Of a stretch of DNA of 64,000 nt, positions 46,995 to 54,623 are shown piece by piece. Numbering within the stretch: position 1 is the first letter of the stretch; each line of letters opens with the position of its first letter. The position numbers and the translations under genes were made by a program. The DNA is from Epibacterium ulvae (GTDB lineage Bacteria > Pseudomonadota > Alphaproteobacteria > Rhodobacterales > Rhodobacteraceae). The stretch covers positions 62,001 to 126,000 of the forward strand of contig NZ_JAHHIR010000005.1 in assembly GCF_018678075.1 (NCBI RefSeq). The letters run 5' to 3'. Below the pieces are notes generated by a model. It was not told the origin of the DNA. It saw nothing but the letters and a program-made list of their open reading frames with translations, and made no database searches.

Positions 46995-47064
46995 ACCCGG
47001 CCTCAGCCCCATAAAAAAGGCGACCACATGGGGCCGGCCTTCCCCATACCCTATCACAACGACC

Positions 47065-47559
47065 TTAGCCGTTTAGGCGCGCAACTAGCATATCGCGCAC
47101 CTGTGGGGTGACAAATTTGGACACATCTCCGCCAAGGCGCGCGATTTCCTTGACGAGTTTCGAAGCGATCGCCTGATGTTTGGCTTCTGCCATCAAGAAC
47201 ACGGTTTCCACCGAGCTGTCGAGCGCGCGGTTCATGCCAACCATCTGGAACTCATACTCAAAATCCGCAACCGCACGTAGGCCACGCACAATCAGCTGGG
47301 CCCCCACATCGCGCGCGCAATCAATCAGCAGATTCTCAAACGGATGGGCGACAATCTCGGTGCCAGTCTGATCGCTCAAAATGGCGCATTCAGCTTCGAT
47401 CATGGCAACGCGTTCTTCGAGTGTGAACAGCGGACCCTTGTCTCGGTTGATGGCAACGCCAATCACCAGCTTGTCGACCATCGCGCTGGCGCGTCGGATG
47501 ATGTCGATATGGCCCAAGGTGATCGGATCAAATGTTCCGGGATATAACGCGACCCGCAT
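47065..47559 (-). CDS. coaD: Phosphopantetheine adenylyltransferase
   Basis: The 164-residue enzyme makes dephospho-CoA from phosphopantetheine and ATP, the penultimate step of coenzyme A synthesis. The nucleotidyltransferase motif is YPGTFDPITLGHIDII, with RDKGPLFTLEERV, VRGLRAVADFEYEFQM and the C-terminal substrate loop following. GGAGGAGGG lies upstream of the ATG at 47559; the open frame extends 22 codons upstream. The length is that of E. coli CoaD. Confidence 0.95.
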   Translation of the reverse strand: MRVALYPGTFDPITLGHIDIIRRASAMVDKLVIGVAINRDKGPLFTLEERVAMIEAECAILSDQTGTEIVAHPFENLLIDCARDVGAQLIVRGLRAVADFEYEFQMVGMNRALDSSVETVFLMAEAKHQAIASKLVKEIARLGGDVSKFVTPQVRDMLVARLNG

Positions 47560-47735
47560 GATGCCCTCCTCCTGGCATTCTGTTGCGGTCACGCAATCAT
47601 ATTTCGTGGCGGATTTGCAAGGCAAAACAGAAGGAAACCCGTCAAAAATGATAGATTTATGTCAGGCAGGCGCCGCAGTCCAAATCAACCGGCGGCGCCC
47701 TTTGCCCTATCGCATAAATCCCCGCAAAGAGAGTA

Positions 47736-48170
47736 CTACATGCCGCGGATCATACCTTCCAAGGCGTCTTTTTCCATTTCCAGCTCGCTCAGCTGGGCTT
47801 TGACCACATCGCCCAGCGTCACAATCCCTTTGAGCTTGCCGTCCACCACAACTGGCATGTGGCGGAACCGTCCTTCGGTCATTTTGCGCAGAACATCCTC
47901 GGCATTATCCTGCGGGCTGCAGGTTACTAGCTTTTGGGTCATATATTCGCGCACGGGCTCGCTCAGACATCCGGCCCCGCTGACGGCGAGTTCACGCACG
48001 ATATCACGCTCGGACAGGATGCCTTCGGCGGTGTCACCCGTGGATGAGACGATAACGGTACCGATCCTGTACTTTGCTAGAATCTCAGCTGCTTGAGAAA
48101 CGGTTGCATCCGGCGACACGGTAAACACGCTGGCATTGGCTTTGGACTTCAAAATCAATTGGACTAGCAT
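47736..48170 (-). CDS. Tandem CBS-domain protein
   Basis: The 144-residue protein consists of two CBS domains: the first around residues 10-65 (TVSPDATVSQAAEILAKYRI, ILSERDIVREL), the second 75-135 (MTEGRFRHMPVVVDGKLKGI, VTLGDVV). Such pairs bind adenine nucleotides and regulate partner enzymes or transport; no partner domain is fused here. AGGAGGCG precedes the ATG. It is a single minus-strand gene before the LysR gene at 48227. Confidence 0.9.
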   Translation of the reverse strand: MLVQLILKSKANASVFTVSPDATVSQAAEILAKYRIGTVIVSSTGDTAEGILSERDIVRELAVSGAGCLSEPVREYMTQKLVTCSPQDNAEDVLRKMTEGRFRHMPVVVDGKLKGIVTLGDVVKAQLSELEMEKDALEGMIRGM

Positions 48171-48226
48171 TACGCCTCCTACTCGTAATTTTATTTCACA
48201 ATCACAAACGTTTCCGCAACACTAAG

Positions 48227-49123
48227 TCAAGTCAAGGCTTCCAAGGTTTCGATTTCTTCACGGATGCCTTTGGACAGTTCTTGCGCAAACCTGTTCAATC
48301 GGTCACTGCGTTGATCGCCCTGATGACGTACCAGATAGAAACTGCGGGTCAGGCTGACCTCATCGGTCAGAATTTTCCGCAACATCCGATGCGCCGGAAG
48401 AGTGAAATCATGGGCGACGCACAGTGCAGTGCCTTCCGCGGCCATCTTGATCTGGACCGCAACAGAGTTTGAGGCCATCTGGACCCGCTCCACCCCCAAT
48501 TCGCTGAGGTAGTCGAGCTCCCGGTCAAAAATCATATCCGGGATATAGCCGATCATCTTGTGCTTTTTGATATCTTCCAGTGTCTCGATCGGGCCATGGT
48601 CGCGCAAGTAGTGACGTGACGCCACGAGATGTAATTTATAGTCGCAAATCTTCTGAACCAGCAGCTGACCGGCGGTTGGCGCGCTGACAGTAACGGCCAT
48701 ATCCGCCTCACGCCGGGTGAGATTGATCACCCGTGGCAGCGCCACGATCTGGATATCAAGGTCGGGGTTTTTCGCGGAAATGCGCGCAACCACCTGTGGC
48801 AACACGTAATTTGCACTACCGTCGGGCGCACCAATGCGGATCTGGCCTGACAATGTATCACTGGGACCGCTCAACGCTTCGCGCCCGGCCCGCATCGCTT
48901 GCTCGGCAGATTCCGCATGCGCCAGCAGACGATCGCCCGCAGCACTGAGTGCGTAACCTTGAGGCGATTTTACGAAGAGCGAGGTGCCAAGCGCCGATTC
49001 AAACCGCGACACACGGCGTCCCACCGTGGCGGGATCCATCTTTAACACCCGCCCTGCCCCCGACAGGCTGGCCTCGCGCGCGACTGCGAGGAAGACTTTC
49101 ATATCGTCCCATTGTGGTTCCAT
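48227..49123 (-). CDS. LysR family regulator, likely of mmsA
   Basis: The 298-residue protein has an N-terminal helix-turn-helix (WDDMKVFLAVAREASLSGAG, DPATVGRRVSRFESALG) and a LysR substrate-binding domain. It is divergent from mmsA with 184 bases between the starts, so regulation of valine catabolism is the natural guess; this is inference. The gene is of normal length and no lesion is seen. Confidence 0.88.
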   Translation of the reverse strand: MEPQWDDMKVFLAVAREASLSGAGRVLKMDPATVGRRVSRFESALGTSLFVKSPQGYALSAAGDRLLAHAESAEQAMRAGREALSGPSDTLSGQIRIGAPDGSANYVLPQVVARISAKNPDLDIQIVALPRVINLTRREADMAVTVSAPTAGQLLVQKICDYKLHLVASRHYLRDHGPIETLEDIKKHKMIGYIPDMIFDRELDYLSELGVERVQMASNSVAVQIKMAAEGTALCVAHDFTLPAHRMLRKILTDEVSLTRSFYLVRHQGDQRSDRLNRFAQELSKGIREEIETLEALT

Positions 49124-49307
49124 TGCGCCTTTTCCCTTCTGGAAACCCGGAAAACCCTATTTTCTCCGTCACGTGACCGTATCGGCGACATGGTTAACCG
49201 GGGGTAAACTCATTGCGTTTTTGCAAGGTCCGTTTGAAATCTTTCCTCTGTCACAACGTTTTTTGCAATCCTATGATTGACCCAAGAACGCATTTTGGAG
49301 GATTCCC

Positions 49308-50807
49308 ATGCAGGACCTGACCCATTACATCGACGGCGAACACGTTCCCGGAACGTCGGGCCGTTTTGCAGAAGCGCGCAATCCCGCGACCGGCGAAGTG
49401 ATTTACAAGGTGCCGCTGGCCAGCCCGTCTGAGCTGGACGCAGCCGTGGAACGCGCAGCCATCGCGCAAAAAGAATGGGCCAAGGTCAACCCGCAGCGCC
49501 GGGCCCGCGTGTTCATGAAGTTCGGCGCGCTGATCAACGAACATATGGAAGAGCTGGCAGAGATCCTGTCGCGCGAACATGGCAAGACCATCCCCGACGC
49601 CAAAGGCGACATCCAGCGTGGCCTGGAAGTGGTCGAGGTCTGCATGGGCCTGCCCTCCCACCTCAAAGGCGACTATACCGTTGATGCCGGCACCGGGATC
49701 GACCTTTATTCCATGCGCCAGCCTTTGGGCGTTGTTGCGGGTATCACCCCGTTCAACTTCCCGGCCATGATCCCCTTGTGGAAAATGTCCCCGGCTGTGG
49801 CCTGCGGCAATGCGATCATCCTGAAACCCTCTGAGCGCACGCCCAAGACCTCGATGCGTCTGGCAGAACTGTTTGTTGAGGCCGGCCTGCCCGCAGGTGT
49901 GGTTCAGGTCGTGCATGGCGACAAAGAATGCGTTGACGCGATCCTTGACAATGAGACGGTTCAGGCGGTTGGCTTTGTCGGCTCGACCCCGATTGCGCAA
50001 TATATCTATGGCCGTGCGGCAACCAACGGCAAACGCGCGCAATGTTTCGGCGGTGCCAAAAACCACATGATCATCATGCCCGACGCCGATATCGACAAGG
50101 CGGCAGACGCGCTGATCGGTGCCGGTTTCGGCGCGGCGGGCGAACGCTGCATGGCGATCTCGGTCGCGGTTCCGGTCGGCCAGGACACGGCTGACAAACT
50201 GGTGGACACGCTGGTGCCACGTATCGAAAGCCTGAAGGTTGCGCCCTATACCGGTGGCGACGATGTGGATTTTGGCCCGGTGATCACCGCCCAAGCCAAG
50301 GATCGCATAGAAGGTCTGATCTCCTCTGGTGTGGAACAAGGTGCCAAAATCCTGACCGACGGTCGCGGTCTGTCGATCCAAGGCTACGAGGACGGCTATT
50401 TCGTCGGCCCAACCCTGTTTGATGATGTGACCCCGGATATGGACATCTACAAAGAAGAGGTCTTTGGCCCGGTTCTGTCCATGGTGCGCCAGGACAATTA
50501 CGAAGACGCGCTTCAGCTGATCCAGGACAACGCCTATGGCAACGGCACCGCGATCTATACCGCCGATGGCGATGTGGCGCGTGACTTTGTGGCCCGGGTT
50601 GAGGTCGGCATGGTTGGCGTGAACTTCCCGATCCCCGTACCGCTGTCCTACTATTCCTTTGGCGGTTGGAAAAAATCCGGCTTTGGCGATCTGGACCAAT
50701 ACGGTCCCGACGCGTTCAAGTTCTACACCAAGAGCAAGAAAGTTTCGGCCCGCTGGTTCTCAGGCATCAAAGACGGCGCGGCGCTGAACTTCAAAGCGAT
50801 CGATTAA
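49308..50807 (+). CDS. mmsA: CoA-acylating methylmalonate-semialdehyde dehydrogenase
   Basis: The 499-residue aldehyde dehydrogenase turns methylmalonate semialdehyde into propionyl-CoA at the end of valine and myo-inositol catabolism. The catalytic Cys281 lies in AAGERCMAIS; ITPFNFPAMIP is the cofactor region; FVGSTPIAQYIYGRAATNGKR matches the CoA-dependent branch. GGAGGA precedes the ATG. A strong terminator follows. The other valine-degradation genes (56671-59773) lie 5.8 kb away on the same strand. Confidence 0.95.
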   Translation: MQDLTHYIDGEHVPGTSGRFAEARNPATGEVIYKVPLASPSELDAAVERAAIAQKEWAKVNPQRRARVFMKFGALINEHMEELAEILSREHGKTIPDAKGDIQRGLEVVEVCMGLPSHLKGDYTVDAGTGIDLYSMRQPLGVVAGITPFNFPAMIPLWKMSPAVACGNAIILKPSERTPKTSMRLAELFVEAGLPAGVVQVVHGDKECVDAILDNETVQAVGFVGSTPIAQYIYGRAATNGKRAQCFGGAKNHMIIMPDADIDKAADALIGAGFGAAGERCMAISVAVPVGQDTADKLVDTLVPRIESLKVAPYTGGDDVDFGPVITAQAKDRIEGLISSGVEQGAKILTDGRGLSIQGYEDGYFVGPTLFDDVTPDMDIYKEEVFGPVLSMVRQDNYEDALQLIQDNAYGNGTAIYTADGDVARDFVARVEVGMVGVNFPIPVPLSYYSFGGWKKSGFGDLDQYGPDAFKFYTKSKKVSARWFSGIKDGAALNFKAID

Positions 50808-50824
50808 GACGCTCGAAATGACCG

Positions 50825-50855
50825 AAAAAGCCCCGGCAGTGACCGGGGCTTTTTT
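50825..50855 (+). terminator. Rho-independent terminator of mmsA
   Basis: An 8-bp perfect GC-rich stem (50829-50836 with 50843-50850), a six-base loop, and runs of A and T on either side. It could also act for the convergent gene ending at 50882. Confidence 0.88.
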
Positions 50856-50881
50856 ATGTGCGAAACAGGCCTCGCGCAGGA

Positions 50882-51781
50882 TTAGGCAACCAGTTTTGCA
50901 GGCTCTGATGGTTTGGGCGTGTCCAGAATATCGGCGGCGCTTGCCGCTTTGATCAGGGGGGACAACATCTGGTGGAAATTGCGGTCTTTCCAGAACAGGT
51001 TGTGCGACAAGGGCGACATGCCGGTGATCCAGGGCCGTGTATTGATCCAGCTTTCTTGCAGTTCACCGCGATCCGCCATTGCTTGGTAATGCGGTGATGA
51101 CGGTGCCAGCGACATGCCTAGGAAATCGTCACGGTCGTTGAAATTCAGCCACCAAGGTTTGCCAAGGTCGCGCATCTCTACCCGTTTGCCCGGATATTGG
51201 ATCGGATGGATCTGATCGCGCGGTTCGTTGAAAGTAAAGACCGGGATATTGCAGCCAAAGGTGACAAAATGGGTCAATGTCTCAAACCGTTGAAAGCTGC
51301 TGTTGGGGGCCACAACCGGTTTATTGGCAAATTGGTCATAGATGTAGTTGGACATGATATGGCCACCCAGTGAATGGGCAAAGACCAACAGGGGCGTGTC
51401 GCCGCCGCCCAGCCGTTCCAGATCCTCCAGGGTTTCGCCAATCCGACTATGCACCGCCTGATACGTGCGGCTCCCCATATCCCCCGAACCACGCCGATAG
51501 GCCGCCGCATCCGCCAGACGGTTCATGGCAAAGCCACGCATCCACGGCCAGCGCGCGCCTTCGTTGTCCACCAGATGATCCAGGTAGTCATCCTGGCGTT
51601 TTTGCAGGATGTCGGACCAAAATATCTCCCGCCAGATGACGTTGTCAAAAAACGCATCCCCCATGACCTGCCGCAGGCCAAAATACATCTGATGAGAAAA
51701 AACATACTCATGTGGCGCCGGGCGCTCGGCCCCCTGGCTGCCCATTCCATGGATCACAGCAATTGCGATTTTCTGGCTCAT
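50882..51781 (-). CDS. Alpha/beta-hydrolase fold protein
   Basis: The 299-residue protein starts IAIAVIHGMGSQ, the HG oxyanion segment, and has the nucleophile elbow FAHSLGG (Ser in AHSLGG). These mark a serine hydrolase or lipase-like fold without a signal peptide. The substrate is not recognisable, though EESTYP-type acyl motifs are absent. The start at 51781 has GGAGGC upstream; the frame extends 13 codons earlier. It sits between mmsA and an L,D-transpeptidase gene transcribed divergently. Confidence 0.68.
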   Translation of the reverse strand: MSQKIAIAVIHGMGSQGAERPAPHEYVFSHQMYFGLRQVMGDAFFDNVIWREIFWSDILQKRQDDYLDHLVDNEGARWPWMRGFAMNRLADAAAYRRGSGDMGSRTYQAVHSRIGETLEDLERLGGGDTPLLVFAHSLGGHIMSNYIYDQFANKPVVAPNSSFQRFETLTHFVTFGCNIPVFTFNEPRDQIHPIQYPGKRVEMRDLGKPWWLNFNDRDDFLGMSLAPSSPHYQAMADRGELQESWINTRPWITGMSPLSHNLFWKDRNFHQMLSPLIKAASAADILDTPKPSEPAKLVA

Positions 51782-51971
51782 AAATATGCCTCCCGTATTA
51801 AACGCATAAACAACACTCAAGCTTCTCTATAAAGGTAAGTATCGGCAAAGATCTGCACAAGGATACATAAAAGTGAAGCTGCCTGCCCTTGGCTTTTTCC
51901 TGCCGATGGACTTTAGATGCGCATAGATAATCATCCGCAATGCATCCCAACGATCAAGCAGAGTGAACAAG

Positions 51972-52574
51972 ATGAGTAAGAGCACTTATACCCGCCGCGC
52001 CACCCTGTTGGGTCTGGGCGCCAGCCTAGCAACCCCATCGGTCTTGCGTGCACAGTCGACGGACGCATTCCCGCAGAATGAACCCGCCATTCGCGACCAG
52101 ATCCCGGTGAACCGCAATATCTCGGCCTTTGCGCAGCAGCGTTGGCAGGACCATTTCGAAGAGCTTGGCGTAGGCTGCATCCTGGCGGATATCGATTCAC
52201 GTGCGCTGCATTATTGGGCGGGCGATGGAGAAACCTATCGCCTGTTCCCCTCCTCGGTTCCCTTGACCGAAGATCTGACCAAACGCGGCTACACCGAAGT
52301 TGTGCGCAAACGCGAAAATCCAAGCTGGACCCCAACGGCGTCGATGCGCGAACGCGACCCCTCGCTGCCGATCCGCATGGATGGCGGCGAAACCGGCAAC
52401 CCGCTGGGCACCCGCGCTATGTATCTGACCTGGCCGGCCTATTTGATCCACGGCACCCACGACACCCGCAAGATTGGCCGTCAAAGCTCGTCTGGCTGTA
52501 TCGGTCTTTACAATCAGCACGTTGAAGAGCTGTTCAACCTGGTTAAAGTCGGCACGCAGGTCCGTCTGCTCTGA
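51972..52574 (+). CDS. L,D-transpeptidase family protein with Tat-like signal
   Basis: The 200-residue protein carries the YkuD catalytic motif: His160 in LIHGTHD and Cys176 in SSSGCIGLYN, where GCIRL is usual and Gly replaces Arg. Such enzymes make 3-3 peptidoglycan crosslinks or anchor lipoproteins. The N terminus TYTRRATLLGLGASLATPSV followed by LRAQ looks like a twin-arginine signal with a cleavage site near residue 27, which is unusual for this family. The start is the ATG at 51972; a GTG three codons upstream is possible. Confidence 0.87.
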   Translation: MSKSTYTRRATLLGLGASLATPSVLRAQSTDAFPQNEPAIRDQIPVNRNISAFAQQRWQDHFEELGVGCILADIDSRALHYWAGDGETYRLFPSSVPLTEDLTKRGYTEVVRKRENPSWTPTASMRERDPSLPIRMDGGETGNPLGTRAMYLTWPAYLIHGTHDTRKIGRQSSSGCIGLYNQHVEELFNLVKVGTQVRLL

Positions 52575-52602
52575 CCCAAGGGTTTTAATGCCCAGACAGC
52601 AC

Positions 52603-52640
52603 AAAGCCCCCGCCGTCTACCAAAGACGCGGGGGCTTTTT
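52603..52640 (+). terminator. Rho-independent terminator of the L,D-transpeptidase gene
   Basis: An 11-bp stem (52603-52613 with 52628-52638) ends in a T-run to 52640. It separates the gene from the convergent GT41 gene. Confidence 0.88.
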
Positions 52641-52663
52641 CGTCGCGGCCAGCGTGACCTTAA

Positions 52664-53980
52664 TCAAGGCATCAGGTGATCCGGTTTCAACCCTTTTTCA
52701 CAACGCAACAAAGCGCGCTCCAGCTGGTTTTCCCAATTGCGGGTGAACCTTTTGGTGTCAAACATCGGTGCAGTCTCGCGCTTTTGTGCGATTTTTGCCC
52801 GGATCGCCGATAGTTTTTCGGGGTTTTGCGCCAGATCGAGGATCAGCGCCTCGTAGTCTTCGGGCGTCTTTGTCACCAGTTCCGGCATTTCCATCGCATG
52901 TAGGATGCTGCTTGCGACCCGCGCCGCAAACTGCTGCCCCTCCAGTGTTACCAACGGCAACCCTGCCCACAGCGCATGCGAGGCGGTGGTATGCGCACAT
53001 ACGGCAAACGTGTCGAGGAACAAATCGGCGGCTTGGATCCGGGCCAGATGGTCTTCCTGTTCGACGCTGTCTGCGAAGATGAGCCGATCCGGATCCATCC
53101 CGCGCGCCTGGGCTTCGCTCCGCAAATTGTCGCGCGCCTCATCATGCAAGTTCCAAAGCCACAGAACGCTGCTTTCAACCTGCGCCATCACGCGCATCCA
53201 GATATCAAACTCCTTGGGTGTGATCTTGTAATTTGCGTTGAAACAACAAAACACAACCGCGTCTTTGGGTAGGCCAAGCTCAGCCCGGGTGGGGATCGTG
53301 GCGGAGATCTTTCTAGTGTCATCCGTCACCTGATAAGATTCCGGCATATAGATGATTTTCTCGGAATAATGGCGACGCAGGTCTTCCGGAATGACAACGG
53401 GATCAGCCACGATATAGTCGATTGTCTTGATGCCAAGCGTTCCCGGATGACCAAGGTAGGACACCGAGGCAGGCGCAGGTTGATACATCAAGATCTGCGG
53501 GCGGCCGTTTTTGGTGTGCCCCTTCAGGTCAATGGCGATATCGATTTCCTCTGACCGGGCGAGGTCTGCGATCTCAGTGTTCAACATACCCGCCACGGGA
53601 TGATGCTTACATGCGGTTGCGTGTATCCTATCTTTCCACGGCTGAACCTGTTCGGCCGTTGTGTAGTCAAACAGATGGACTTGAAACCGGTCCTTGTCGT
53701 GCAGTTCCAGCATTCGGATCATCAGACGCATGGTCGCATGACGGTGAAAATCAGAGGAAAAGTAGCCGATGCGGATTTTGTCCGTCTCAGTCCGGTTCCG
53801 TGGATATGGACGTTTACTTTTGGGGACATTATAAACCCTGGAGACGTAGCTTTCGCAGACTTTCTTTTGAAGCGACGGATCGTCCGCCAACGCCAGAAAA
53901 CTGCCTGGTGTAAAGCCGACTTTCAACTTCTTGAAGTCAGGTACGTTTTTTTTCAATGTCATCAAAATCACGCCAGTCAC
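52664..53980 (-). CDS. GT41 (SPINDLY/O-GlcNAc transferase-type) catalytic half, 5'-frameshifted
   Basis: The 438-residue product is the catalytic part of a GT41 glycosyltransferase: IRIGYFSSDFHRHATMRL, IDLKGHTKNGRPQI, SYLGHPGTLG, FNANYKITPKEFDIW (with the Lys that binds the nucleotide sugar) and DTFAVCAHTTASHALWAGLP. Such enzymes transfer a sugar, classically GlcNAc, to Ser or Thr of proteins. Its N-terminal TPR region is present upstream but in another frame (53937-54263); the frames would join if the A8 tract at 53946-53953 had seven bases. The stated start is a formal one in the frameshifted region. It is a paralog of the gene at 54624. Confidence 0.72.
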   Translation of the reverse strand: MTGVILMTLKKNVPDFKKLKVGFTPGSFLALADDPSLQKKVCESYVSRVYNVPKSKRPYPRNRTETDKIRIGYFSSDFHRHATMRLMIRMLELHDKDRFQVHLFDYTTAEQVQPWKDRIHATACKHHPVAGMLNTEIADLARSEEIDIAIDLKGHTKNGRPQILMYQPAPASVSYLGHPGTLGIKTIDYIVADPVVIPEDLRRHYSEKIIYMPESYQVTDDTRKISATIPTRAELGLPKDAVVFCCFNANYKITPKEFDIWMRVMAQVESSVLWLWNLHDEARDNLRSEAQARGMDPDRLIFADSVEQEDHLARIQAADLFLDTFAVCAHTTASHALWAGLPLVTLEGQQFAARVASSILHAMEMPELVTKTPEDYEALILDLAQNPEKLSAIRAKIAQKRETAPMFDTKRFTRNWENQLERALLRCEKGLKPDHLMP

Positions 53981-54263
53981 TGCGTGTCAGATCCAGCCGC
54001 GCTTTGCGCGCTTTGGCCTCGGTCAAATTCGGTGAAATTTTCAATGCGGTTTCAAACATTGTCGCTGCGTCAGCATGGCGATCCAAAGCTTCCAGCGCGA
54101 CCCCAATGTTTACAAAGACCTGATAGGCCATGGGACTAAATCGCAAGACATTTTGGTAAGCCGCAATCGCAGCGACATAATCGCCGCGTTGGAATTCGGT
54201 CTCGGCGATCAAAGTATCAAATCGGCTGTCGGATTTATAAGTGGCGCGCGCATTGTTGAGCAA
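53937..54263 (-). pseudogene. TPR region of the frameshifted GT41 gene
   Basis: This 108-codon frame contains two TPR-like helices pairs (EFQRGDYVAAIAAYQNVLRF, MAYQVFVNIGVALEALDRHA) and ends in SDWRDFDDIEKKRT, where the intact paralog has SDWDETADFE. Removing one A from the A8 tract makes it continue as IEKNVPDFKKLKVGF into the catalytic gene. A TAA immediately precedes the first possible start (TTG), so about 60-70 N-terminal residues present in the paralog are missing as well. Confidence 0.75.
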
Positions 54264-54623
54264 TTACAGCGACTTCTCAGTTTGCCCTTTTCGGTTTAAG
54301 CCCAAGCACTTTATAGACAGGGAGTCCGGCGCTTTGGAGGGTTTGGCTTTTGGCAAAGCGAGGGAGGGTTTGTTTGACTGAAACGAAAAATGCTGCATCG
54401 AACATCCATGCAAAGTTTGATGATTGAAGGCCAATCCGAATGTGGAAGGTGCTCTTTAACAGAGGCCACGACTTCTTACCCATTTGCGACGCGTCTGTTG
54501 TTTTTCGACCAACACATTTACTTGTTTGCTCTGAACCACCGAATTGACCCACGTCGCGGCAGACCCACGCCGTTGTCCGTTGATACAAAGACGTTACCAA
54601 CGGACACCAAAAAGGACGTAAAT
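54264..54623. other. Gene-free stretch between the two GT41 genes
   Basis: No supported gene lies in these 360 bases. A perfect 9-bp inverted repeat (54574-54582 with 54598-54606) begins 18 bases beyond the 3' end of the intact GT41 gene but has no T-run. A 139-codon minus-strand frame (54277-54696) runs into that gene and shows no protein-like pattern. Confidence 0.5.

Noticed and set aside
47666-47702. Inverted repeat GGCGCCGC / GCGGCGCC between coaD and the CBS gene
   Set aside because: No T-run on the minus strand, so there is no good case for a terminator; function unclear.
49251-50699. A 482-codon open frame opposite mmsA
   Set aside because: Shadow of the aldehyde dehydrogenase; composition rich in His, Arg and Gly as expected for an antisense frame.
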